Shown: in pieces, positions 6,852-14,200 of the stretch
Layout: each line of letters begins with the position of its first letter
Numbering within the stretch: the first letter of the stretch is position 1
Source of the DNA: Szabonella sp046295215
Lineage (GTDB): Bacteria; Pseudomonadota; Alphaproteobacteria; Rhodobacterales; Rhodobacteraceae
Assembly: GCA_046295215.1 (NCBI GenBank)
Contig: JBKBNP010000013.1
Location: 1-64,000 of the forward strand
Direction: 5' to 3'
DNA: 64,000 nt
Notes under the pieces: model-generated
Told to the model about the DNA's origin: nothing
Databases searched by the model: none
Seen by the model: only the letters and a program-made list of their open reading frames with translations
Translations under genes and position numbers: made by a program

Positions 6852-7918
6852 TGTTCGGATGGTTGAAACGATGGGCCGCGCCCCAGGTTGAAAAGCGGTC
6901 CAGCGGTGCGGGCTACACCGCCCAGGTCATGGCCGCGCGGGAAAACTGGATCAGCGGCAACCTGACCGTGGCCGAACTGACAGCGGCGGTGCAAGCCTGT
7001 GTCAGCCTTTGGGAAGGCGCGTTCACGCTGGCCGATGTGAAGGGAACCGACCTGCTGGACCGGCAGACCATGGCCCTGATCGGTCGCAGCCTTGCCCTGC
7101 GCGGGGAATGTGTGTTCCTGATCCGGGATCGGCTTATCCCCTTCACAGACTGGGATCTGACCACGCGCGACGGCATTCCGCGCGCCTATCGCGGCCAGGT
7201 GCCGGAAGTGGGCGGCGGGCGGATGGAAACCGCATTGGCAGCCGAGGTGCTGCACCTGCGGATCGCGTCCGACATGTTCACGCCCTGGGCGGGGAAATCG
7301 CCCCTGTCGCGCGTTCCCCTGTCGGCTTCCCTGCTGGCCGAAGTGGAAACCGCCCTGCGCGATGTTTACCGGGATGCGCCCCTTGGCAGTCAGATCGTGC
7401 CGGTGCCGGAAGGATCAGCCGACGACATGGCATCCTTGCGCGGATCGTTCAAAGGGCGGCGGGGTGCGGCGCTGGTGATCGAAGGTGTCGCGCAATCGGT
7501 CGGCGCGGGGATGCATCCGCAGCTCGGCAAGGCCCCCGATCAGCTTTCGCCGGATCTGTCGAAATCCATGACGGGGGAAAGCCTGACAGCCGCGCGGGAT
7601 GCCGTGCAACTGGCCTTCGGTGTTCTGCCTGCCCTGATGAACCGATCCGTGACCGGCCCCGCGGTGCGAGAGGCGCAACGGCACCTTGCCCAGATCGTGC
7701 TGCAACCCTTGGCCCAGATCGTGGCCGAGGAAGCCGGGGCGAAGCTCGGCAGCCGCGTCCTGATCGACGTGGTGCGACCGATGCAAGCCTTTGACGCGGG
7801 CGGCAAGGCGCGGGCGCTGTCCACCATGATCATGGCGCTTGCAGCGGCCAAGGAAGCCGGGATCGAGGGCGCGACCTTGCAGGATGCGCTGGCCTTCATC
7901 GACTGGCACGACGAATAG
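6851..7918 (+). CDS. phage portal protein (HK97-like, short)
   Basis: Start at ATG 6851, inside the protease stop, with CTGGAGG six bases upstream. The resulting 355 aa begin MFGWLKRWAAP. Portal features include QACVSLWEGAF, the TMALIGRSLALRGECVFLI strand-helix region, VLHLRIASDMFTPW, and a C-terminal helical barrel with PAVREAQRHLAQIVLQPLAQ. It forms the dodecameric DNA channel of the head. It is shorter than the usual 390-500 aa and shorter than the GTA portal here (397 aa), and is the last gene of the head block. Confidence 0.85.
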   Translation: MFGWLKRWAAPQVEKRSSGAGYTAQVMAARENWISGNLTVAELTAAVQACVSLWEGAFTLADVKGTDLLDRQTMALIGRSLALRGECVFLIRDRLIPFTDWDLTTRDGIPRAYRGQVPEVGGGRMETALAAEVLHLRIASDMFTPWAGKSPLSRVPLSASLLAEVETALRDVYRDAPLGSQIVPVPEGSADDMASLRGSFKGRRGAALVIEGVAQSVGAGMHPQLGKAPDQLSPDLSKSMTGESLTAARDAVQLAFGVLPALMNRSVTGPAVREAQRHLAQIVLQPLAQIVAEEAGAKLGSRVLIDVVRPMQAFDAGGKARALSTMIMALAAAKEAGIEGATLQDALAFIDWHDE

Positions 7919-7922
7919 GGCA

Positions 7923-8045
7923 GGATGCGCCCTATCGGCTTTGTCGCTCCCGAAGGGCCAAGCCGGTTAATGCATCCCCGTTACTCGGTGAGTGGGCAAA
8001 CCCCGAGAGAGAGCGGCCTTTCCCGTAGGCGCGGCTCTCAATTTT
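7923..8045 (+). ncRNA. three consecutive hairpins, the last terminator-like, after the portal gene
   Basis: Hairpin 1 nests GGATGC/GCATCC (7923-7928 with 7972-7977) around CGGCTT/AAGCCG (7936-7941 with 7960-7965). Hairpin 2 is CTCGG/CCGAG (7985-7989 with 8003-8007). Hairpin 3 is GAGAGC/GCTCTC (8009-8014 with 8034-8039) followed by AATTTT. The last one can end the head operon before the converging cassette on the other strand. The two earlier hairpins are more than a simple terminator needs, so this may be a small structured RNA. Evidence is pairing by eye only. Confidence 0.45.
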
Positions 8046-8054
8046 GCTTTGGCA

Positions 8055-8207
8055 TCAATTGAAGAAAACCCACTTCACAAACACCCAGAGCACCACAAGT
8101 GCGATCACCACTTGCCACCAGCGGACAACTGGATCTGGTTCTCCGCACTTTGGACAGAACTTCGCGCGGGGCGAGACATCTTTTCCACAATTCGAGCAAC
8201 TTGCCAT
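8055..8207 (-). CDS. small zinc-ribbon membrane protein, 50 aa
   Basis: Reads MASCSNCGKDVSPRAKFCPK, then CGEPDP and a tryptophan-rich hydrophobic segment (VVIALVVLWVFVKWVFF) ending at Asn50. C4-x-x-C7 and C18-x-x-C21 form a zinc ribbon; residues 33-49 form one membrane helix. The start codon overlaps the stop of the RHH gene (TAATG), so the two are co-translated. It is transcribed against the rest of the element, as lysogeny or host-interference genes often are. Function unknown; a membrane-associated accessory such as superinfection immunity is possible. Confidence 0.75.
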   Translation of the reverse strand: MASCSNCGKDVSPRAKFCPKCGEPDPVVRWWQVVIALVVLWVFVKWVFFN

Positions 8208-8377
8208 TACTTTGCCCTTTCAATCAGTTGCCGGATGAATTCCGGGCGGGACGGCTCCGGGTCGAGCTTCGCGCGTTCCGCATCGACCCATGCCAGAAGG
8301 TCGGGCGCAAGTCGCAACGTGATCGCTGTCGAGTTGACCGCCGGTCGCCCTCGTGGACGCTTTTCATTTTCAGCCAT
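8207..8377 (-). CDS. ribbon-helix-helix DNA-binding protein
   Basis: Start chosen at 8377 (MAENEKRPRGRPAVNSTAIT), with AAGGG upstream, giving 56 aa. The basic N-terminal RPRGRP is followed by AITLRLAPDLLAWVDAERA, a beta strand and helix typical of RHH/CopG-Arc regulators, then the second helix RPEFIRQLIERAK. It probably binds the nearby palindrome at 8397-8409 and controls the divergent promoters. It is the upstream partner of the zinc-ribbon gene and the best candidate for the element's repressor. Confidence 0.8.
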   Translation of the reverse strand: MAENEKRPRGRPAVNSTAITLRLAPDLLAWVDAERAKLDPEPSRPEFIRQLIERAK

Positions 8378-8396
8378 CAACAAATCCCTTGACGCC

Positions 8397-8409
8397 TCAT
8401 AATTTATGA
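8397..8409. promoter_or_regulatory. palindromic operator candidate between divergent genes
   Basis: TCATAA-T-TTATGA, a perfect 13-bp palindrome, lies 20 bp upstream of the RHH start and 83 bp upstream of the rightward 62-aa gene. It is AT-rich against a GC-rich background. The position suits autorepression by the RHH protein and control of the rightward genes. Confidence 0.5.
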
Positions 8410-8491
8410 TGGCAGATAAGAAGCAGGCCGACAAGGTGCGTCAACACCCCATCGGCCCTAACCGAAACGCTGATCTATGGAGGATCACCGA

Positions 8492-8680
8492 ATGGCTGTT
8501 CATTGCCATAGCGGACAGGCCATGCCTGCCGCAAGCCTGCACGAAATCCACGACATGCTGACCCTTGCCCTGGACGCTACAGAGCGCCCGAGCGGCTACA
8601 GCCAGCCCGAACGCGAGGCGCGCAGCTACGTCCGGGCGGCGCTGCGGCGGACTGAGCGCTTGATGGGGGTGCGGGCATGA
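8492..8680 (+). CDS. hypothetical 62-aa protein of the satellite regulatory arm
   Basis: Start set at ATG 8492, nine bases after a strong GGAGG; an in-frame ATG at 8477 would place that Shine-Dalgarno inside the gene. The protein contains LHEIHDMLTLALDAT and REARSYVRAALRRTERLMG, so it is mostly helical. It overlaps the next gene by ATGA (8677-8680). Unknown family. As the first gene of the rightward regulatory operon it could be an early-expressed regulator. Confidence 0.6.
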   Translation: MAVHCHSGQAMPAASLHEIHDMLTLALDATERPSGYSQPEREARSYVRAALRRTERLMGVRA

Positions 8681-9111
8681 GCGTTGAACCAGTGAGCTAT
8701 GACGAAAATCGCGCGGTGGGCGGCAAGGCCCTCTGTGGGGAAGGAGTCTGGAAAGATGATCTGGCCCAGATCGAGCAATTGCGCGCCCGGCAAGCGGCCT
8801 ACAGGGAAAGCCTGCCGCAAGACGACAGCGCCGCGATCAGCGCCGCATGGCAGCACCTTTCCCCCAGAGGCGAGAGCTATCCCGACGGCTTCGAGCGCGC
8901 CCTTTACACCGCCTATGCAATCGAGGTGATCGTGAGAACCGACGCAGCACAGGAAGGTTTCGGCTTGGAAGCCGCCGCCTTTCTGGCCGAATCGGTCACG
9001 GATGATCTGCGCCGAGTGCAGCGAAGCCTTGACCGCGTGTCCGACATTCTGGGCAACCCCGCCCGGATCGAGCAAAACGCAAAGCAGATCGAGCGGCTGC
9101 GCAAGGGGTGA
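8677..9111 (+). CDS. hypothetical 144-aa protein
   Basis: Coupled to the preceding gene through ATGA. It is an acidic, alanine-rich helical protein with DLAQIEQLRARQAAYRESLP, an aromatic FERALYTAYAIEVIV patch and a C-terminal coiled-coil-like segment ending QNAKQIERLRKG. No recognisable domain or catalytic motif. It sits where other capsid-forming islands carry replication or helper-interaction genes, but nothing here looks like a primase or helicase. Confidence 0.6.
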   Translation: MSVEPVSYDENRAVGGKALCGEGVWKDDLAQIEQLRARQAAYRESLPQDDSAAISAAWQHLSPRGESYPDGFERALYTAYAIEVIVRTDAAQEGFGLEAAAFLAESVTDDLRRVQRSLDRVSDILGNPARIEQNAKQIERLRKG

Positions 9112-9120
9112 TGCTCAACA

Positions 9121-9172
9121 ACCTCTTGCAGTTTACAAATGGCCTGCTACCTTCTGGGAAACAGCAAGAGGT
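9121..9172 (+). promoter_or_regulatory. promoter with flanking 9-bp operator half-sites
   Basis: ACCTCTTGC at 9121-9129 and its exact inverse GCAAGAGGT at 9164-9172 flank a possible promoter (TTGCAG, 16 bp, TACCTT). The arms are 43 bp apart start to start, about four helical turns, as for a looping repressor. The right arm includes the ribosome-binding AGAGGT of the 9178 gene, so occupancy could also affect translation. The product of that gene is a likely ligand. Confidence 0.45.
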
Positions 9173-9177
9173 AACCC

Positions 9178-9654
9178 ATGACCGATCTGCCCACGAAAAC
9201 CAGTCTCCGCGCGACCACGAAACTGGCCTGCGAGATCGCGAAAACGCACCCGGACCGCTTCAACGAAGCGGTCCATGCGAATTTCTATCCCTGCGCCCCC
9301 AGGACGACGCCGGGCAAGGCCCGCTCGTTCGCGGTGGACGATATTGTTGCGCTGCGGCTCTATCAGCGCGAAATGGATGCAGGCATGAGTGCATCGGCGG
9401 CAGGCGCCAAAGTCTGCGCGATCCGTGAATTCATGCAGGTCAGCCCGGGCGCGCCGCGTGTGTTCATCATCAAAACGCCGCTGGGCGATCCGGACTATTT
9501 GTCCGAATTCGACATGAGACAAGATTTCACCATGATCAATGACAGGCAGGCGCTGGAAGTGATCAGCTGCGAAATGATCGACCTCAACTGGCACCGGGCG
9601 CGCATCGTTCATTATCTCACCGAAGCTGACAAAAACCGCGTGGTGGGGGACTGA
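9178..9654 (+). CDS. putative DNA-binding regulator, 158 aa
   Basis: Begins MTDLPTKTSLRATTKLACEI after an AGAGGT ribosome-binding site. The segment ARSFAVDDIVALRLYQREMD followed by AGMSASAAGAKVCAIREF resembles the MerR/AlpA-type winged HTH with its R-x-F/Y-x-x-x-D-I-V-x-L signature. The C-terminal half (ISCEMIDLNWHRARIVHYLT) is of unknown type. It is immediately upstream of the excisionase-like gene and integrase, and downstream of an inverted-repeat promoter, so it probably controls the int arm. Confidence 0.6.
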   Translation: MTDLPTKTSLRATTKLACEIAKTHPDRFNEAVHANFYPCAPRTTPGKARSFAVDDIVALRLYQREMDAGMSASAAGAKVCAIREFMQVSPGAPRVFIIKTPLGDPDYLSEFDMRQDFTMINDRQALEVISCEMIDLNWHRARIVHYLTEADKNRVVGD

Positions 9655-9658
9655 TAGC

Positions 9659-9868
9659 GTGACCCACTCCGCCCCGATCCTTGCCAGTGAGACGAGCGCG
9701 GCCAAGCTTCTGGATATGAAGCTGGCCGAGTTCCGTTCGCTGGTGGAGGCGGGGCATTTGCCGCGAGGGCGCGAAATTGCCCCCGGTGTTCTGCGCTGGG
9801 TGACCGACGATCTGCGTCGCATCGCCAGCGGTGACGCCTCGGACGGCATGGGGGACGTGCAATGGTAG
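9659..9868 (+). CDS. AlpA/Xis-like excisionase, 69 aa
   Basis: Starts with GTG shortly after the regulator's stop. It reads through SETSAAKLLDMKLAEFRSLV, then EAGHLPRGRE and LRWVTDDLRRIASG, a small winged HTH with the usual helix, wing and R-W. The stop overlaps the integrase start by seven bases (9862-9868). Gene order (HTH protein then integrase) and size match recombination directionality factors. Confidence 0.65.
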   Translation: MTHSAPILASETSAAKLLDMKLAEFRSLVEAGHLPRGREIAPGVLRWVTDDLRRIASGDASDGMGDVQW

Positions 9869-10860
9869 CGAAGCGATACCTCTGGCGGCACCCCGAAGGC
9901 CGCATCTATGTCCGCCTCAAGGGTAAGCTGCATCGGATCAAGGCCGCCGAAGGCACCGCAGAATTTGACCGGCAGTATTGGGAGATCCTGACCGGAAAAC
10001 GGATGCAGGCGAAAACCTCATGGGCGGTCCTTATGGACGATTACCGCAAGTCCGACCGCTGGACCGGCCTCAAGCCGCGCACCCGGCAGGATTACGACAA
10101 GGTGATGGACTATCTGCGCGAGAAGATCGGCAGCCGCGATGTGAAGGCGCTGACCCGGGCCGATGTGATCGGGGCGCAGAAGGCCAACGCGCACCGCACC
10201 CGGTTTGCAAACTACATTCCTCAGATGCTGGTGGTTCTCTTCGAACACGCGATTGATCTGGGCTGGGTTCAGCACAACCCGGCAAAGGGTGTCCGGGCGC
10301 TAAGAACCCCGACCGAGAGGCAGCGCGAGCATTTGCCTTGGCCGAATTGGGCGGCTGACAAATTCAGAGCCGAGGCCAACCCCCTATGCCGGTTGATCTT
10401 CGAAATAGCAGTTGGAAGCGTTCAGCGCCCCAGCGACTGGCTTCTGTTCAAATGGGGTGACTATGACGGGGACAGCCTGCGCCTGCGCCAAGGCAAGACC
10501 GACACGCCGCTGATTCTGCCCTGCACCGACCATTTGAAGGCGGCACTTGAACAGGCAAAGCGCTCATTGGGGGCGACCCCGATTGCCGCGCGTCAGATCC
10601 TGACTCAGCCGAACGGCAACCCGATGAACTACAATTACATGGCCAAGGCCATGCGAAAGGAGCGTGTCCGGCTTGGCCTTGAAGCCTATGACCTTCACGG
10701 CCTGCGTTATCGCAGCATCAAAGAATTGGCATGGGCGGGCTGTAAGGATGACGAGATCGCGGCCTATAGCGGCCATGCCACCATCGCCATGATTGCCAAG
10801 TATGCAGGCGAGGCCCGGCAGGAGACGCGGGCGCGTCAAGCGCGGGAGAAACGCCAGTGA
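9862..10860 (+). CDS. int: tyrosine recombinase / site-specific integrase
   Basis: A 332-aa phage-type integrase that would act at tRNA-Phe. After an N-terminal core-binding region (LKPRTRQDYDKVMDYLREKI) the catalytic residues are visible: R189 in SVQRPSDW, K212 in QGKTDTP, H279 and R282 in LHGLRYRS, H305 in YSGHAT and Y314 in AKYAGE. All are present, so it should be active. It ends 80 bp from the attachment core and reads towards it. It replaces function lost from the truncated integrase at 167 but is a different lineage, lacking that DUF4102-type start. Confidence 0.93.
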   Translation: MVAKRYLWRHPEGRIYVRLKGKLHRIKAAEGTAEFDRQYWEILTGKRMQAKTSWAVLMDDYRKSDRWTGLKPRTRQDYDKVMDYLREKIGSRDVKALTRADVIGAQKANAHRTRFANYIPQMLVVLFEHAIDLGWVQHNPAKGVRALRTPTERQREHLPWPNWAADKFRAEANPLCRLIFEIAVGSVQRPSDWLLFKWGDYDGDSLRLRQGKTDTPLILPCTDHLKAALEQAKRSLGATPIAARQILTQPNGNPMNYNYMAKAMRKERVRLGLEAYDLHGLRYRSIKELAWAGCKDDEIAAYSGHATIAMIAKYAGEARQETRARQAREKRQ

Positions 10861-10940
10861 ACGGAATGGGCACAGAACAGAAAGCTGATACCCTGAGTGA
10901 TACTCCTAGGGCGTTCACTTCGGCCAAGTCATTGAAACAA

Positions 10941-10988
10941 TGGTGCCCGGAGACGGATTTGAACCGCCGACACACGGATTTTCAATCC
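10941..10988. repeat. right attachment site inside tRNA-Phe
   Basis: The 48 bp identical to 1354-1401. Here they form the 3' end of an intact tRNA-Phe gene, so insertion did not destroy the host tRNA. The crossover lies somewhere within this block, most likely in the anticodon or T arm as for other tRNA-targeting integrases. Confidence 0.93.
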
Positions 10989-11016
10989 GTTGCTCTACCA
11001 ACTGAGCTATCCGGGC
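10941..11016 (-). tRNA. tRNA-Phe (GAA)
   Basis: A 76-nt cloverleaf on the minus strand. The acceptor stem is GCCCGGA/TCCGGGC, the D arm is AGCTCAGTTGGTAGAGC-like, the anticodon stem ACGGA/TCCGT encloses the loop TTGAAAA (anticodon GAA), the T arm carries GGTTCAAATCC, and the 3' CCA is encoded. It lies between the satellite and the GTA cluster and is the integration target of the former. Confidence 0.97.
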
Positions 11017-11220
11017 CACAAGCGCGGTATTATGCGAGGTGCGGAAGGCTGTCCAGAGGGATACCATAAAATTTTCTTTGGCCTGGACTGGGCCGCGACC
11101 AAGACGCGGAGCGCCCGGCTCGAGACGTTGCAAAGCGCACCTGATCCCGCCCGACCAAGGCAGACGGACAAAGCCCGCCCGCGCGGCGGCGGCCAATCTG
11201 CCGCGACGACAAGGGAGGCT

Positions 11221-14200
11221 TCACCCTTGAACCGAATACCGGCCAAAGACGCCGGGGCCGAACCGGTCGGAAACCTGTGCGACGCTCAGATCGAAGCCTG
11301 CAACCGCCCCGTCAGCAACCCGCGCCGCGAGCGGATATGTCCATCGGGGTTCGCTCAGGACAACTTCGCGTCGGATTTCATCAGCCACCACGACGCGCAG
11401 CAAATAGGCTTCGCGATCCTCGCCCAGCGGCACGTCGAGCGATTCCCAACTGTCCCCCTCGATCCGGGTGCGGCGGATCCATGTTGTCACGATGCCGCCA
11501 TCTGGCGCGACCAAATGCCGAAAATGAACCGGCGAATAGCTGCGCAGCCCGATGCCGCTGAATGCTTCGACCCTATGCACGGTGTTCCGGTCATCGACGC
11601 CGCGCGCGGCCACACCGATCCGGTAATGCCGCGCAAGTCCGCGTTCGGCGGCTGACAGGTCAAGCTGGGCCAGCGCGTCGTTGTAAAACACGACAATTGA
11701 CCCCTCCGGCCATTCCGCTGGCAAAATGCCATCGGTTCCGAGCTGGCCACGCAGACGGTGGCTCAACTCATAGATGCGCGGTCCGACAAGTTCGGCATTG
11801 CCGAACTGGAACACTTCCCAATTGTCGCTGCTGCCATCCCCGATGAAGGCGATATTGGCACCGTCCAGCACAGCAAGATCGGAAGCCGATTGAAATGTGC
11901 CAGCCGAAAGCCGGACACGCAGCGGGCTGCCTCTGTCCCATCGCCCCGAGGGGGCAGCGGCAAGCGAGGTCTCGGTGACACCGATGGTCGCGGGCGAGGG
12001 CAGCAGCAAGTTCAACTCGTGCGATGTGTCGGTGATGCCCTTCCAGACCGCAACTGCCCCGGGCCAGGGCACCGACACCGCCGCGACATGAGGGGCTTCC
12101 GGTGTTTCGGTCCCGCGCAGCAAAGGCAGGTCCAGAAAGAGGGGAAAGACCGGCACAGGCGGGATGAAGGGCTTGGCCGTTATGGTTTCGGCAATGTCAC
12201 CGCCCGCGGCGTAGAGTCCCGGCTCGATGCGGACCACTTCGACCAACGCGGATGTGGTCTGCTCCACCCTGTCGATCCGGTAGCGGTCGTCACCGATCCT
12301 TACGGTATCCCCTGCCCCAAGGGCGCCCGCCGAACGGGGCAAGGCAAAGCGGGCGCTGTCTCGGGCCACCCGCGCCTCGGCCAGCCATCTTTCGGCGACA
12401 CCATGGGCCTCTGCCTCGGTAAGGGCCAGCGGCAGGTCCGATTGTGCTGCGCCCGAACCATCCTCGTCGGGAAAGGACACCTCGACATCGCGAAGCGCGA
12501 AATCGCCGCCATCCTGAAGGTAGCCAAGCCGGATCCGGCCAGCCGTTTCCGCCTCGGCCGCCCGGGTGGATTCGAACCCACTCTCCAGATCGGGACTGAG
12601 CGCCAGGCGTTCCGGGTCCAGAAACACCGGCTTCAACCCCGACCTGTTGCGGAAGATCAACCGACCCTCCCGCTCGATCACGTCAAGTCCGAAGGCCAGG
12701 ACCAGCGATTGCAGCGCAGCACGCGCAGTGCCGACACCGGTCGGGGTAAAGCCACGCACAACGCCATGAAGGGCGCGCAGATCGACATCCCGCACCCCCG
12801 CCGTTTCACAGAGTTCCGCAACCACCGCCGAAAGCGGCTGATTGGTGGCCCGCCCGGTCAGCCAATGGCCACGCGCATGATTGTCACCATCCGACCACAG
12901 GTCCGAACGCCCCGGGAATGCGGGATAGGGCCGCGCATCCCAGGCCCAGACATGGCCCCGCGCCATATCCAGCATCGGCGCGGCATAGAGGCCCGACACC
13001 GGGTTGTTGGCCGGATCCGCCCAGAACCCCGCCATGGCACGCAGATACTGAATCTGCATCACATCGTCGCGCCGCCCGTTCGAATACTTGGGCAGGGCAC
13101 TTTCGGAACTCTTGGGGTCCAGAAACTTGTTGGGCTGGTTGGCCCCCTTGTCGATCGCGGCACAGCCATATTCGGTGAACCGCATCGGTTTGGATTGCGG
13201 CACCCATCCAGTTGCGGTTTCGGACCTTGCACCGTCAATCCGGTTGAAATGCAGGTTGGACCACCAGCCGGGCAGATCCTTGTAACGAAAGACCCAGGGT
13301 TCGTGATGCGCGCCATCGGTGATGGGCAGGCGGCGCTGTGCGGCTTCGCCCTCGGGGCTGTCGTAATACCAGTCATAGCCCTCGCCCCCCAGAATATTGG
13401 CGCGCAGGTAGTCGAGATTGTGGGTCGAGCCCCAGGAGGCATCGAGATGATCCTCGCCATCGCGCCAATCCGACAGGGGCATGTAATTGTCGATGCCGAT
13501 GAAGTCGATTTCCGGGTCGGCCCAGAGCGGATCGAGATGGAAATAGACATTTCCATCCGCGTGATAGCCGAAATATTCGGACCAGTCGGCGGCATAGGTG
13601 ATCTCGACATCCGGGCCAAGCACGTCGCGCACATCAGCGGCCAGCGCGCGCAAGGCGGCAACGGCGGGAAAACTGTGGCCCGGCCCGCGGATCTGCGTCA
13701 GCGCGCGCATCTCGGACCCGATGCAGAAGGCATCCACCCCGCCCGCCATCGCGCACAGATGCGCATAATGCAGGATGAAGCGGCGATAGCTCCAGCCGTC
13801 CGCGCCGCTATAGTGGATCGTGTCGCCGGTCGCGGTGAACTCCGCCGGCTGCGCGGTCCCGAAGAAGGCGGCGACCTCATCGACCGCCGCCGGCATTGCG
13901 TCGGGTGACCCGTCGCGCCCCGGTGCCGCGGAGGTGGTGATGCGCCCGCGCCAGGGCAGAACCGGCTGATCCTCCGCCCCGGTCCAGGGATCGCCGAGGC
14001 CGTTGCCGGGGATCTGGTCCATCAGGATGAACGGGTAGAACATGACCTCCTGCCCGGCCTCGCGCAGCGCCGTGATGGCCTCGATCACCGAGGCATCCGC
14101 AGGCGTGCCACCATAGGCGGTCAGTCCGTCGAGCTGGCGGACCTCCCCGGCCGTGGCGCGGGTCAGACCCCCGACACGCCAGGGCATCATGGCGGGATCC

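Larger units (their letters stand above)
1354..10988 (+). mobile_element. capsid-forming phage satellite (cf-PICI-like) integrated in tRNA-Phe
   Basis: About 9.6 kb between perfect 48-bp direct repeats, with the integrase adjacent to the tRNA copy. Contents, almost all rightward: unknown 123-aa protein, head-tail connector, 78-aa protein, folded non-coding block, large terminase, HNH nuclease, major capsid, prohead protease, portal, a two-gene leftward cassette (RHH and zinc ribbon), regulators, excisionase-like protein and integrase. No tail tube, tape measure, baseplate, holin, endolysin, helicase or primase is seen. Capsid-forming phage-inducible islands make their own heads and borrow helper tails, and the content and size fit that class. 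A deleted prophage is the main alternative. Uninterrupted frames, tight overlaps and intact ends argue against simple decay. Confidence 0.8.

Noticed and set aside
1354..10988. Ordinary decayed prophage
   Set aside because: Kept as an alternative, but intact attachment sites, intact integrase and overlapping intact head genes with clean absence of tail and lysis modules fit a satellite better.
11758..13908. 716-aa plus-strand ORF opposite GTA g15
   Set aside because: Antisense shadow of a high-GC gene: arginine-, histidine- and proline-rich, with no domain.
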